Shown here: piece after piece, positions 45,055 to 54,859 of the stretch
Numbering within the stretch: the stretch's first letter is position 1
Layout: each line of letters starts with the position of its first letter
Assembly: GCA_965248735.1 (NCBI GenBank)
Contig: OZ252146.1
Location: forward strand, 1,984,001-2,048,000
Origin: Aldehydirespirator sp965248735
Lineage (GTDB): Bacteria; Actinomycetota; Acidimicrobiia; Acidimicrobiales; Aldehydirespiratoraceae
Length of the DNA: 64,000 nt
Direction of reading: 5' to 3'
Position numbers and translations under genes: made by a program
Notes under the pieces: generated by a model
Told to the model about the DNA's origin: nothing
The model's input: the letters and a program-made list of their open reading frames with translations, nothing else
Database searches by the model: none

Positions 45055-46365
45055 TCAAGCTCGCCCCGCGGCCGAGTTCGCCGCGGCGCAGCCTTCGAGC
45101 ACCGCCGCGAAGAGTTCCAGATCAGTCTCGCCGTTCGTGTCCTCGATATAGAGATCGCCGGGCCAGGACCATGCGGGGACTGCGCCGCCGGCCTTGCGTG
45201 CCGCAGCACGAACCGATCGGATCAGGGACCCCCGTTCGAACGCCGTGTCACGCAGGTCCCTCAGGGCGGCCTCCCGGTCCACCACCGAGTTCCTGTCGAG
45301 GCGAACGGCGCCGATACCGAGATACAGGGAAATACCATTGCGAATCGCGGCGTCTGCATAGGCCTGTTCCGACGCGGTATCTGCCTCGAGACGAATGACG
45401 AAGAACGGGCAGCACGAGATCTTGATCTCGAGCAGCTTGTCGAACGACAGCCCGCCTCCACTTGGAGTGTGTCCTCGCCGGCGTCCTCGGCGGCCCGATC
45501 TGGGCGACGAGTCACCCCGATAGTTGGCAACGAAGACGCGGTCCCCCCACCGGGGCTGGTTGATGAGCTGTTTGACCGGTTCGACGGCGAAGGAAACGCA
45601 GTTGTTCGGTCCGATGAACATCGGCGAACCACTGGCGTCCGAGAGCTCGATCCATACGCCCGGCACATTCGCCACGAGATCCTCACACCAAGGAGCGAGG
45701 ACGACGTCTGCCAGGTGGGCCAGCAGATCCCTGACCGTATCGGGGTCCGTGTTGAGGGCATTGATCAAGGTTTCCTGGCCGAAGATCTCTGCCGCGAGGC
45801 TGTACGGGGCTGGGAGATGGGCGACGGGCTCGATGTCGGCGAGCTGCCCGGTGAGAACGAGTGCATCCCGGATTAGCTGCGACACCTCATGGTCTCGGTC
45901 ATGATCAGGAATGTCTCGCCAACCGTCGATGGTCATGAGCGGGTTGCCCGGGTCGCTTCCGGGGGCTTGATCGTCGGGGTACATCATCGTCTGCCCGAGC
46001 GTTTCAGCGCCAAAGGCGTACACCGGGAACCCGATCGTCAGTCGCTCGATCCCCAACAGCCGCTGGACGAGGAGATTGAGGCGAACGTAGCGTAGCGGGT
46101 CACCCTTGTAGAGATCAGCACTCTGCATGCCGCTGAGCCTGTTCATGACCGCGAGCGTCATCAGGTGGGCAGAGGTCGTGACATGGACGTGATCGGGGTC
46201 CGGTTCGGCCCTCAGGGCGCAGTCGAGGGCCCCGTCGCAGGCCGCTTCGACAAAGTGCCTCAACCCTCGCCTCGCGTCGGAGTCGCCGTTGAGGTGACGG
46301 CTCAGGATGGAGCGACCCTGCGGCCCGCACAGTTCTCGGAATTGATCACTCATTGACACGCTCAC
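45055..46365 (-). CDS. uroporphyrinogen decarboxylase (URO-D) family protein
   Basis: 436 residues with a URO-D/MtaA-like TIM-barrel pattern: GIERLTIGFPVYAFGAETLG, the helix PDTVRDLLAHLADVV and WIELSDASGSPMFI. It is not HemE-like in its N-terminus, so haem synthesis is improbable. Family members without haem context are often corrinoid- or cobalamin-linked methyltransferases. The central segment (residues ~290-310, SSPRSGRRGRRRGHTPSGGG) is strikingly basic and low-complexity where the family normally has an ordered loop. It lies 150 bases after the ABC ATPase and overlaps the ScyD-like lipoprotein gene. Confidence 0.72.
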   Translation of the reverse strand: MSVSMSDQFRELCGPQGRSILSRHLNGDSDARRGLRHFVEAACDGALDCALRAEPDPDHVHVTTSAHLMTLAVMNRLSGMQSADLYKGDPLRYVRLNLLVQRLLGIERLTIGFPVYAFGAETLGQTMMYPDDQAPGSDPGNPLMTIDGWRDIPDHDRDHEVSQLIRDALVLTGQLADIEPVAHLPAPYSLAAEIFGQETLINALNTDPDTVRDLLAHLADVVLAPWCEDLVANVPGVWIELSDASGSPMFIGPNNCVSFAVEPVKQLINQPRWGDRVFVANYRGDSSPRSGRRGRRRGHTPSGGGLSFDKLLEIKISCCPFFVIRLEADTASEQAYADAAIRNGISLYLGIGAVRLDRNSVVDREAALRDLRDTAFERGSLIRSVRAAARKAGGAVPAWSWPGDLYIEDTNGETDLELFAAVLEGCAAANSAAGRA

Positions 46366-46517
46366 GGCCCTCGTTCAACGAACCGGGCGACCGCCGGCCC
46401 GGGATGATCCCGGCGGGCGGCCTGGTATTGCCGCGCGAGGTTCTTCATCCAGTTCACACTCGCCTTAGGGCCAGGCGTGTTGCTCACGGGGCAGTTTCGC
46501 CGTGCTCGTCACCCGCG

Positions 46518-47591
46518 TCAGCCTGTAACGAGGGACTGTGTTGTCTCGAGATCGAAGAAGTGCACGCGATTGGAATCGAGAGCGAGCCGAACGTTCTCGT
46601 TCATCGAGATTCTGACGGTCGGTTCCACGAGCACGCGGAAAGTGTTCCCCCCGACGGCCACCTCGACCAACGTCTCGCGCCCCATCGGCTCTACGGCGGT
46701 CACCTGTCCGGGGAGGCCGGACTCGCCGAGGTGCGAATCTTCAGCTCTGATGCCCATGAGAACCTTCCCGTGGCCCGCGGCCCCTCGAGCCCGGGCCTTC
46801 CCGACCGCCACTTCGAGGCCCTCGCGCCGCGCCGCGAAGGCGCTTCCGTCGGGTTGAACCTCGACCTCGAGCAGGTTCATGGGCGGGTTGCCGATGAACG
46901 AAGCGACGAAGGTGGTTGGTGGGTGGTCGTAGAGCTGGTCAGGAGTGCCGTAGGCTTCGAGCTCACCGGCGCGCATGACCGCGATCTTGTCGGCCAGGGT
47001 GAGCGCCTCGACCTGATCGTGGGTCACATAGACAGATGTGATTCCGAGTTCCGTCTGCAGCCTCTTGATCTCGCTTCTCATGGTCAGGCGCATCCGAGCG
47101 TCCAGGTTCGACAGAGGCTCATCGAACAGCAGCAGGGCGGGCTCCTTCACGATCGCACGCCCGAGGGCGACCCTCTGCTGCTGGCCGCCCGACAGCTGCC
47201 CGGGGCGCCGGTGGAGGAGGTCCCTGATGCCCATGAGATCGGCGATCTTTTCAACGCGCCCGCGGATCTCCGCCTTTGCTACCTTCATGATCTTGAGCGG
47301 GTAGCCGATGTTCTGGAGCACCGTCATGTGGGGATAGAGGGCATAGCTCTGGAAGACCATGCCGAGTCGCCGGTCGCGGGGCTGGAGCTCGTTGACCAGG
47401 TCGTCGTCAAAGAAGATCTCCCCCTCCGACGGCTTGTAGATGCCCGCCACCAGGAGCAGGCTGGTGGTCTTGCCACAGCCCGATGGGCCCAGGAAGGCCA
47501 CCAGATCGCCGTCGTCAACCTCGAGGTTGAGATCTCTGAGTCCGTAGACGTCACCCCAGCGCTTGGTGAGGCCACACAGCCGCAGCTTCAC
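46518..47591 (-). CDS. ABC transporter ATP-binding protein, sugar type (MalK/UgpC-like)
   Basis: 357 residues. Walker A GPSGCGKTTSLL, Q-loop MVFQSYALYP, signature LSGGQQQRVALGRA, Walker B LLLFDEPLSNLD and switch histidine YVTHDQVEA are complete. Residues ~240-357 form the TOBE/MalK regulatory extension (MGIRAEDSHLG, MGRETLVEVAVGG). It would power the two permeases encoded upstream in the operon. The operon order on the minus strand is binding protein, permease, permease, ATPase. Confidence 0.93.
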   Translation of the reverse strand: MKLRLCGLTKRWGDVYGLRDLNLEVDDGDLVAFLGPSGCGKTTSLLLVAGIYKPSEGEIFFDDDLVNELQPRDRRLGMVFQSYALYPHMTVLQNIGYPLKIMKVAKAEIRGRVEKIADLMGIRDLLHRRPGQLSGGQQQRVALGRAIVKEPALLLFDEPLSNLDARMRLTMRSEIKRLQTELGITSVYVTHDQVEALTLADKIAVMRAGELEAYGTPDQLYDHPPTTFVASFIGNPPMNLLEVEVQPDGSAFAARREGLEVAVGKARARGAAGHGKVLMGIRAEDSHLGESGLPGQVTAVEPMGRETLVEVAVGGNTFRVLVEPTVRISMNENVRLALDSNRVHFFDLETTQSLVTG

Positions 47592-47615
47592 GGATACACC
47601 TCCATTCTGATGGAA

Positions 47616-48539
47616 TCACGAGCCACCCTTCACCCCGCCACCGTAGATATTGAGCAGGTGCTTCTGAGTGAAGAGGAAGAAGATGAGGATCGGAATGAGT
47701 TGGAACATGCCGATAGCCGCCACCTCATTCCAGGCCTGTTGACCGGTGTCGGCAGAGAACTGGTTGAGGAACACGGACAGGGTCGCCACTTTCGTTCCAA
47801 CCGTGAACGTCTGGGGGATCAGATAGGCGTTCCACCCCTGGATGAACATGAGGATGCCGAGAGCGGCCAGCCCAGGTCGGATCTGAGGAATGATGATCTC
47901 CCGCCAGATCCGGTAACGGCCTGCTCCATCTATCAGGGCAGAGCGTTCGACGTCCCACGAGACCGCATCCATGAATCCCTTCATTAGCCATATGCCTAGA
48001 GGAAGTTCGAGTGTCACCAGCACGAGAGCCACGCCCCACACGGTGTTGAAGCCCACGTACTCACCGATGATCGGCAAGCCGCCGAGAAAGAGAAGGACCT
48101 GAAAGATCGCGATTAGAAGCATCTCAGGTCGGAACGCATTGAGCACCAAGGTAACGCTCATGAATCCGCGTCGACCCCTGAAGGCCATCCGAGACAGCGC
48201 GTAGGCGGCGAGCGAGGCCAGGAGCGTCACCATGATCACTGACGACATGGCGATAATGAAGGAGTTCAGGGTCGCCCTCCAGATGTCCGGGTCTCTCAGG
48301 AACTCCCAGTGTCTCAGGGTGAACCCGCCTATCGGTTTCAGGCCCTCAGTCTTGTTGGTGAACGTGGCCAGGGTGATCCACGCGTAACCGACCAGAATCG
48401 GCACGATGCTGATAGCCAGGACGGCGTACGGAACGACCCTGGTGAACGCCCTCAGCGCGGGACTGACCGAAGGCTGATAGGACTGTCCCGGAGCTTCGAT
48501 CAGGGGGTCGTCGTTGGCGCTCGTTGCTGTCGTCGGCAA
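47616..48539 (-). CDS. carbohydrate-type ABC transporter permease (MalG-like)
   Basis: 307 residues with six predicted membrane helices, beginning VVPYAVLAISIVPILVGYAW. The EAA loop that contacts the ATPase reads SALIDGAGRYRIWREIIIPQIRPG. It is 24 bases upstream of the ATPase gene and 13 bases after the first permease, so all are in one operon. It would form a heterodimeric channel with the product of 48553-50040. Confidence 0.92.
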   Translation of the reverse strand: MPTTATSANDDPLIEAPGQSYQPSVSPALRAFTRVVPYAVLAISIVPILVGYAWITLATFTNKTEGLKPIGGFTLRHWEFLRDPDIWRATLNSFIIAMSSVIMVTLLASLAAYALSRMAFRGRRGFMSVTLVLNAFRPEMLLIAIFQVLLFLGGLPIIGEYVGFNTVWGVALVLVTLELPLGIWLMKGFMDAVSWDVERSALIDGAGRYRIWREIIIPQIRPGLAALGILMFIQGWNAYLIPQTFTVGTKVATLSVFLNQFSADTGQQAWNEVAAIGMFQLIPILIFFLFTQKHLLNIYGGGVKGGS

Positions 48540-48552
48540 TGTGGCAGCCTCG

Positions 48553-50040
48553 CTAAGTGAGCTCGATCTTGGGTTCTGCGACCATTTCGCGGAAGCGGAA
48601 GAGTCGCAGGTAGACGGTGGCCATGATCAGGCCGATCGAAACGAGTATGAATCCCCAGGCGGCGCCGGACGCCCACTGGTTGGCACCGAAGTAGGAGCCC
48701 AGGGCACGGTTGTAGGACGTGAGGGCCCACACTTCTGTCTGGAAGAGACCCGGGCCGCCGCGCGTGAGAAGCAGGATGTACTCGAAGGAGACGAGGAGGC
48801 TCAGCGTCTGGTACGCAGTGACGAAGAGCAGCGGATACTTGAGTTGGGGCACGGTGACGTCGCGGATGACGCGCCAAGTTCCGGCGCCGTCGACCCGGGC
48901 GGCCATCGTGAGGTCCTTCGGGATCGATTCGATGGCCGACGAGAAGAGGATCATTCCGAAGCTCGCGCCGACGAACCCGTTGATCAAGATGACGAACATC
49001 CATGGATTGTTGTTCAGGAAGTACTGGTCGGTGTCCACTCCGAGACCGCCGACGGCGGAAAGGCTCTGGCCGAGAATGCCGAAGGGCGACTGCTGGCCGA
49101 TGCGTTGCCACATGACGACATACACCACCGGTGGAGTGATGCGCGGCAGCAGCCAGAGGGCGCGAGCTGCGAAGCCCACCGTGCGATTCACATGGGTGGT
49201 CAATACTGCCAGTAGTAGGGCAAGGCCGACGTTGAAGAGGATGAGCGTCGTTACGACGTAGCGGAACGTGTTGCCTATGATGCGGTCCCTGAAGGGATCG
49301 TCGATCACCCGCTGGTAGTTGTCGAAACCGATGTAGGTCCACGGTTGGTTGAAGTTCGAGCTCGCGAGATCGGTGAGACTCAGCACGAACAGAACCACCA
49401 CGGGAATCAGGAAGAACACTAGGACCAGAAGCGCAGCAGGCCCGAGAAACCCTAACATCGTCACTCGGGCCCGAACCTTTTCCTCGACCCGCGAGCGCTC
49501 GCGAATACCCAGGTAGCCGGCCACGAAGAGGAGGAACATCCCGAGCAGGGCCAGTTGGAGGCCGGGGCCGGAGCGTATGGCGGCCCGCGAGTCGCCGGCC
49601 AGCTCTTGGGCATCCTTCAGCCTGAGCGTCAGGACCACGAAGCCGGCGAGGGCGCCGGCCATGAGGTATGACGACTCGAAGCGCCCCGCGCCCCCGCGCT
49701 GGCGGGCCCTCACCACGAACAGGACCGCCGCGGCCACGCCGGTGATCGACGGGAGGGCGTACCACACAGAGGTCTTGAACAGAACTTCGCCAGCGGCGAA
49801 CACCCAGTCGTCCTCGGTCACGAGGTCGATGCCGGTAGCGGTGAACAGCTGATCGCCAGTTCTCGTCCCGGTCACCCATCGGAGGAACGGGCTGACGATC
49901 AGCGCGAGAGCACCGGCCAGCCACAGACCGGCCCGGGCCCGATCAGCGCGATCCCCGGACAGCGACCGCTCCAAGAGGCTGGTCTCGGCCGATCGAGACG
50001 AGTCCGTGCCTCCGCCGGCCGGTCGGACGATGGTTGTCAT
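48553..50040 (-). CDS. ABC transporter permease (MalF-like) with extra N-terminal membrane domain
   Basis: 495 residues from ATG 50040 (GGAGGAGGGG upstream decides the start). Residues ~205-495 are a MalF-type permease with an EAA loop (VDGAGTWRVIRDVTVPQLKYP). Residues ~38-190 are an additional hydrophobic region with about four further helices (LWLAGALALIVSPFLRWV, SITGVAAAVLFVV, MAGALAGFVVLTL, LALLGMFLLFVAGYL). This is far longer than a standard sugar permease (~300 residues). The extension may be a fused membrane subunit; its role is unknown. Confidence 0.88.
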   Translation of the reverse strand: MTTIVRPAGGGTDSSRSAETSLLERSLSGDRADRARAGLWLAGALALIVSPFLRWVTGTRTGDQLFTATGIDLVTEDDWVFAAGEVLFKTSVWYALPSITGVAAAVLFVVRARQRGGAGRFESSYLMAGALAGFVVLTLRLKDAQELAGDSRAAIRSGPGLQLALLGMFLLFVAGYLGIRERSRVEEKVRARVTMLGFLGPAALLVLVFFLIPVVVLFVLSLTDLASSNFNQPWTYIGFDNYQRVIDDPFRDRIIGNTFRYVVTTLILFNVGLALLLAVLTTHVNRTVGFAARALWLLPRITPPVVYVVMWQRIGQQSPFGILGQSLSAVGGLGVDTDQYFLNNNPWMFVILINGFVGASFGMILFSSAIESIPKDLTMAARVDGAGTWRVIRDVTVPQLKYPLLFVTAYQTLSLLVSFEYILLLTRGGPGLFQTEVWALTSYNRALGSYFGANQWASGAAWGFILVSIGLIMATVYLRLFRFREMVAEPKIELT

Positions 50041-50125
50041 GCGTTCCCCTCCTCCCAGAGGTACATGTAGCGCACGGTGAGAAAGCGGGCAAACGGCCGT
50101 CGCCTCGGTGCTGCCCGTCGTGCTA

Positions 50126-50162
50126 GCACTCGCCGACGCGGTCAGCCCGCGCCGGCGAGTGC
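50126..50162 (-). promoter_or_regulatory. intercistronic hairpin between binding-protein and permease genes
   Basis: GCACTCGCCG (50126-50135) pairs perfectly with CGGCGAGTGC (50153-50162) across a 17-base loop that can itself pair further. It lies 19 bases after the stop of the binding-protein gene and 86 bases before the permease start. Such hairpins commonly stabilise the upstream mRNA or attenuate transcription, giving more binding protein than permease. No T-tract was seen. Confidence 0.6.
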
Positions 50163-50180
50163 AGACAAGACTCGGCCGCG

Positions 50181-51653
50181 TTACCTGATTATGACGTTGT
50201 CGTCGAGCTGGAGTTCGAGCTGCCCGACCACGAGGTCGACGGCCCCGGATGCCGTGAGGTCTCCGTTCTCCACGCCCTGGATGCCCAGGTAGTAGGCCTC
50301 CGACCATTGAGCCCAGTACGGGCTGTTGGGCAGGAAGGTCGTGTTTTCGAGCAGGGGCAGCGTCGCGGTGAGGAACTTGGCTTCGGTATAGGGCGCGTAG
50401 TTGGACTGCGCGTTCACGACGCCCAGATGGCCGCTCAGGATGGCGTAGGGGGTGTTGAGCTCCTTGGTGGTCGCGTTGGCGATCAGCCTCAGGGCGAGGT
50501 CAGGATGCTCCGATGCCGAGCTGACCATGTACACCAGCGGGTGGGTGAGGGTGATGGGCTGTCCGGTGCCGTCGGCGTTGCCAGGAATCAGAGAGAAGCC
50601 GACGTTTTCGAACATGTAGTCCTCGCCGCCGAGCTCGGTGACGAAGTTGTTGGCCCAGTCGGCCCAGCGCCACGTTCCCTCGCTCACGAACAGGGCTTTT
50701 GTGAAGTCCGACGTGTACTGCTTGTGGAAGTCCCAGTCTTGGTCGAGCTTGTCGCTGCGCAGTACCCCGAGATCGTGCGTGGCCGTCTCGAAGAACTCGT
50801 ACACTTTGAGAGCGGCCACCTTGTCGAACACCAACGCATCGCTGTTCGGATCGATGATCTCCCCGCCCGCTCCGTAGTAGAAGTACAGGAAGTCGGGCCC
50901 GTTGGCGGGACGGTGCCAGTAGCCGTCGCCGGCCTCGACCACGCCGGCGTCGACCGCCTCCTTGGCCGTCGCGAGCATGTCCTGCAAGGTGTAGTCGCCG
51001 GAGTTGATGCGATCGGCGAGGCCATCGATCTCCTCGTCGGTCCAGCCGAGCTCTCCGAGGAGGATCTTGCTGTAGAACATCGGCCGAGCCTCGGCGTCCT
51101 GGGGAACGCCCCAGCGGCGGCCGTTCAGCTCTGTCGAGGTCCAGAGGCTGCCGATGACGTCGTCGAGCTGGGAGTAGTTGCCGATCTCGTCGGTGATGTC
51201 GACGAGAAGATCTGCGGTGGCCCAGTCACCGATGTGCTCGTGACCCGACACGATAATGTCGGGGGCGTCGCCAGCCTGAGAAGCGAGCTCGAATTCGGTC
51301 TTGTATTCACCCCAGTCGAGGTCGTCGTGAATCGGGTTGAGACTGATGCGCCGAGCGTCGCCGGCCGCCTCGAGCTCGGCGTTGGCCGAGTCCACCGCGT
51401 CGGCGAGGTTCTGGCATCGGCCAGCCTCATTCTCTGAACCCTTGCAACGGGCGGTCAGATTCACGGTCTGAACCTCGGCAGCCTCGGCCGGTTCCGCCTC
51501 GTCGGCCGGTTCCGCCTCGTCGGCCGGTTCCGCCGCGTCGGCCGGTTCCGCCGCGTCCGCTACGACGTTCTCGTCCGAGTCGCCGCTGTCGCCACCGCAG
51601 GCTGCGGCGACGATAGCGAGTACGGCCAGTAATATAATGAGTTTGCGACTCAT
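50181..51653 (-). CDS. extracellular solute-binding lipoprotein of the sugar ABC importer
   Basis: 490 residues. The signal peptide MSRKLIILLAVLAIVAAAC ends in a lipobox with the lipid-modified Cys19. Residues ~30-60 are an acidic repeat (AEPADEAEPADEAEPAEAAE) forming a flexible linker. The rest fits family-1 solute-binding proteins for oligosaccharides (ISLNPIHDDLDWGEYKTEFE, FVSEGTWRWADW, LTHPLVYMVSS). It captures substrate outside the membrane and delivers it to the permeases. GGGAGGG lies just before the ATG. First gene of the importer operon. Confidence 0.9.
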   Translation of the reverse strand: MSRKLIILLAVLAIVAAACGGDSGDSDENVVADAAEPADAAEPADEAEPADEAEPAEAAEVQTVNLTARCKGSENEAGRCQNLADAVDSANAELEAAGDARRISLNPIHDDLDWGEYKTEFELASQAGDAPDIIVSGHEHIGDWATADLLVDITDEIGNYSQLDDVIGSLWTSTELNGRRWGVPQDAEARPMFYSKILLGELGWTDEEIDGLADRINSGDYTLQDMLATAKEAVDAGVVEAGDGYWHRPANGPDFLYFYYGAGGEIIDPNSDALVFDKVAALKVYEFFETATHDLGVLRSDKLDQDWDFHKQYTSDFTKALFVSEGTWRWADWANNFVTELGGEDYMFENVGFSLIPGNADGTGQPITLTHPLVYMVSSASEHPDLALRLIANATTKELNTPYAILSGHLGVVNAQSNYAPYTEAKFLTATLPLLENTTFLPNSPYWAQWSEAYYLGIQGVENGDLTASGAVDLVVGQLELQLDDNVIIR

Positions 51654-51799
51654 TTCGCCCTCCCTTGGCTCAGCAGCAATGACAGCCGAGCATTGTTGAT
51701 GACCTGTGAAGTCCTCTACGGGTGACTGTAGCCGCGTCGGTGTGAACCGTCACAGGCCGACTGGGGGCAGACACTAGCTGATCGCCGGCAGCCGGGCAA

Positions 51800-52088
51800 A
51801 TTCAACTGGTCGTCGCAACACCTCGTGATGGAGGTGGTTCGCGATGGGTGTTGGCAAGCGTCAGCAGGCGATTCGTGCGATGCGGGGCCAAATGTGGTCG
51901 CCTGGTCGGCCCTTGACAGCGCGGCGCGAGGACGCTGCGCCGCAACGCTTCGACTCGCAGCTACGAAGTGCCGTATCGAGCGACGACCGCGCAGTGGCAC
52001 GCGGAGCGTGCCAGCCGCCCGAAGGTCTCCAAGCTCGCCGGCAACGACCTCAGCCTTTGCGTGTTGCACCCAATCGCTCGCCCCTCCT
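51800..52088 (+). mobile_element. IS30-like transposase remnant, copy B
   Basis: Bases 51800-51933 are the direct-repeat partner of 43014-43147. Translation gives MGVGKRQQAIRAMRGQMWSP, then after an internal deletion and frame change a second transposase piece, LRRNASTRSYEVPYRATTAQ followed by WHAERASRPKVSKLAGND. It stops at a TGA near 52088. The catalytic DDE part is absent, so it cannot transpose by itself. It fills most of the 488-base stretch between the binding-protein gene and the IclR gene; the remaining part (51654-51799) holds the importer promoter region with no clear motif. Confidence 0.75.
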
Positions 52089-52141
52089 GACACGGCATTG
52101 CAGCTGATGAACCCCCGCGGCACAACACGTAGGCTGTCGGT

Positions 52142-52885
52142 GTGACGGTGCAGTCAATCAAGAGGTCGTTCGCGCTGTTGCGGGCGTTGGCGCTGGGTCC
52201 GGTGGGCGTCACCGAGCTGGCGGAGCGGGTCGATCTGCCCAAGAGCACCGTGGCCCGCTTGCTCGCCTCCCTTGAAGAGGAGCAGGCCGTCGAGCAGACC
52301 GAAGCGGGCGGCGAGTACAGGCTGGGCCCGGGTCTGATCGATCTCGCCGGATCGGCTCCCCGGGGCAGAAACCTGGTGGCCGCCGCTCGGCCTCACCTGC
52401 TTGAGCTGGCCGAGAGCATCGATGAGGTTGCGGGGCTCTCGATCATCGACGGCGGGCGGGTCTACTACCTCGACCAGACCGAGTCCTCCTCGAACATCCA
52501 GGTTCGGGACTGGACCGGCGAGTACGCCCCACTCCACGCGGTGCCCTCGGGGCTGGTGATCCTGGCCCACCAGCCTGAACGCTTCATCGAGGAGTACCTG
52601 GCCGGTCCGCTGGTTCAGTGCACCTTGTGGACCATGACCGACCCCGGCGAGCTGAGGGACCGTCTGGAGCAGGTGCGCAGCATTGGCTACGCCTGGGTGT
52701 ACGAGGAGTTCGCCGAGGGGATCAACTCCGTGGCTGCACCGGTTTTTGAGAGCGACGGCAGCGTGGAGGCGGCCCTGCACGTCCACGGCCCCGCTTACCG
52801 GTTCCCGAACCCCGACCTCACCCACGACCACGGAATGGCGGTGATCGAGGCGACCCGACGCCTCTCGCTGCAGCTATCCGACTGA
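52142..52885 (+). CDS. IclR family transcriptional regulator
   Basis: 247 residues. An N-terminal helix-turn-helix (GVTELAERVDLPKSTVARLLASLEEE) is followed by the IclR effector domain (GGEYRLGPGLIDLA, GGRVYYLDQTE, HAVPSGLVILAHQP, YEEFAEGINSVAAPVF). IclR proteins bind small catabolic intermediates. It starts at a GTG right after the IS30 remnant and is convergent with proS. The likely targets are the adjacent importer operon or itself, but the IS insertion may have separated it from its original neighbours. Confidence 0.9.
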   Translation: MTVQSIKRSFALLRALALGPVGVTELAERVDLPKSTVARLLASLEEEQAVEQTEAGGEYRLGPGLIDLAGSAPRGRNLVAAARPHLLELAESIDEVAGLSIIDGGRVYYLDQTESSSNIQVRDWTGEYAPLHAVPSGLVILAHQPERFIEEYLAGPLVQCTLWTMTDPGELRDRLEQVRSIGYAWVYEEFAEGINSVAAPVFESDGSVEAALHVHGPAYRFPNPDLTHDHGMAVIEATRRLSLQLSD

Positions 52886-52898
52886 ACTCCTACGTCGG

Positions 52899-54608
52899 TC
52901 AGGACTGGGCGTCGGCTACGAGCGCGGCCACTCGGGCCGCGGCGTCCTCGACTCCGATCCGCTGCGTCTCGCCGGTGGCCCGATCGGTGTGCTCTACCGC
53001 GCCTTCGGCCAGCGCCCGACCCACTGTGATCCGCCACGGGATGCCCACCAGTTCGGCGTCGGCGAACTTCACCCCGGCTCGGGCGTCACGATCGTCCAGC
53101 AGCACCTCCACGCCTAGGCCCTGCAGCTCGCCGTAGAGGCGTTCGGCCGCGGCCACCGCGGCGTCGTCGCGCATGCTGGCCACGGTGATCACCGCCTCAT
53201 ACGGTGCCACCGCCACCGGCCAGATCAGGCCCCGGTCGTCGTGGTGGGTCTCGGCGACGGCAGCCATGGCCCGGCCGATCCCGATGCCGTAGGAGCCCAT
53301 GGTGATGGTGCGCTCCACGCCGTTGGCGTCGAGCACGGTAGCGCCCATGGCCTCGGCGTAGCGCCGTCCCAGCTTGAAGATGTGGCCCGTCTCGATGCAG
53401 CGGACCACCTCCAGGGGGCTGCCGCAGCCCACGCACGGCTCTCCAACTGAAACCTCCCGCAGGTCGAGCCACTCGTCCACGGCGATATCGCGGTCGATGT
53501 CCACGCCCGAGTAGTGCCAGTCGTCGGTGTTGGCGCCGGTCGCGAGGTTGCGCCGGCCCCGCAGGGAGTGGTCGGCCACGATCGGCAGGTCTTTCACGCC
53601 CACCGCCCCGAGCGAGCCTGGATGGGCACCCAGGTGCTCCAGCGTCTCGGCCGGTTCGGCGGGGCGGATGTCGACGGCGCCGGTGCCGTCGGCCAGCTTC
53701 TGGAGGTTGAGCTGGTGGTCGCCCCGCACCAGCGCAAGCGTCATCGAGCCGTCCAGCACCATCACCATCGTCTTGATCTGCCGGTGGGCGGGCGCACCCC
53801 CCTCGACGGTCTCCAGGGCGGCGATGGTGCGCACTCCCGGGGTTGGGAACCGGCTGAGCTCGTCCCTGGCGTCGCCGTCGTCGACCGGCGCCAGCACCGA
53901 GGTGGCCCGCTCCACGTTGGCCGCGTAGCCGCATCCCGCACAGCGGGCGATGTCGTCCTCGCCGGCGGGGGAGGCCACCATGAACTCGACCGACCCGGTG
54001 CCGCCCATCATGCCCGAGGAGGCCTGAACTGCGATGGCGTCGAGCGACAGCCGCTGGAAGATGCGGGTGTAGGCGTCGCGGTGGATGTCGAAGCTGCGGT
54101 CCAGGCCGCTGTCGTCGAGGTCGAAGGAGTAGCTGTCCTTCATTGCGAACTCGCGCACCCGCAGCAGGCCCGACTTGGGCCGGGGCTCGTCGCGGAACTT
54201 CCACTGGATCTGGTACCAGATCTGCGGCAGCGACCGGTACGAGGTGATCTCCCTGGCGATCTCGCTGAACACCTCCTCGTGGGTCATGCCCAGGGCCAGG
54301 TCGGCCTCCTTGCGGTCCCGCAGCCGGAACATCTCCGGGCCCACCGACTCCCAGCGCCCCGAGCGCTGCCACAGCGATGCCGGGTGTATGGCCGGCAGCA
54401 GGAACTCCTGCGCGCCGATCTCCTCCATGCCCTGGCGGACGATGTTCTCGACCTTGTCGTGCACCCGGAGCCCCAGCGGCAGCAGCGAGTAGTGGCCAGC
54501 ATGGAGTTGGCGGATGAACCCGCCCCGCACCAGCAGCTTGTGGCTGGCCGCCTCAGCATCGGCGGGCGCGTCGCGCAGCGTCGGAACGAACAGCCTGGAC
54601 CACCTCAT
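52899..54608 (-). CDS. proS: prolyl-tRNA synthetase
   Basis: 569 residues from ATG 54608 (MRWSRLFVPTLRDAPADAEA is the standard start). Class II motif 2 is FRDEPRPKSGLLRVREFAMKDSYSF and motif 3 is GSYGIGIGRAMAAVAE. Between them a bacterial-type editing insertion (residues ~225-385, with IKTMVMVLDG) is present. A C-terminal anticodon-binding domain follows. It charges tRNA-Pro in the cytoplasm. It is convergent with the IclR gene, 13 bases away, and is the clearest housekeeping gene in the window. Confidence 0.96.
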   Translation of the reverse strand: MRWSRLFVPTLRDAPADAEAASHKLLVRGGFIRQLHAGHYSLLPLGLRVHDKVENIVRQGMEEIGAQEFLLPAIHPASLWQRSGRWESVGPEMFRLRDRKEADLALGMTHEEVFSEIAREITSYRSLPQIWYQIQWKFRDEPRPKSGLLRVREFAMKDSYSFDLDDSGLDRSFDIHRDAYTRIFQRLSLDAIAVQASSGMMGGTGSVEFMVASPAGEDDIARCAGCGYAANVERATSVLAPVDDGDARDELSRFPTPGVRTIAALETVEGGAPAHRQIKTMVMVLDGSMTLALVRGDHQLNLQKLADGTGAVDIRPAEPAETLEHLGAHPGSLGAVGVKDLPIVADHSLRGRRNLATGANTDDWHYSGVDIDRDIAVDEWLDLREVSVGEPCVGCGSPLEVVRCIETGHIFKLGRRYAEAMGATVLDANGVERTITMGSYGIGIGRAMAAVAETHHDDRGLIWPVAVAPYEAVITVASMRDDAAVAAAERLYGELQGLGVEVLLDDRDARAGVKFADAELVGIPWRITVGRALAEGAVEHTDRATGETQRIGVEDAAARVAALVADAQS

Positions 54609-54859
54609 CGAGCCGCCACGGTAGCGACTCCGCAATGCTCGGACGAGGCGCGCAGGCTTGGGCTGCGCTTCGATCAGCCGGTTGTGCGGCTCAACGGGAT
54701 GCGTGGGGCCTGTCAAGAAGCCGGCCCGGCGAGACCGTACGGTGCCTTGCCACCGGCAGACGTCGAGATCGTAGTTCATACGACATCCCGTGCTCCTGGA
54801 CCGTGATCGCGCCTGTGGCGGAGGCTGCCCGACCGGCCGGTAGCGGTAGGGTTGCGGCG

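Noticed and set aside
45055..46365. HemE (haem biosynthesis)
   Set aside because: The N-terminus and genomic context (sugar importer) do not fit, and the HemE signature at the start is absent.
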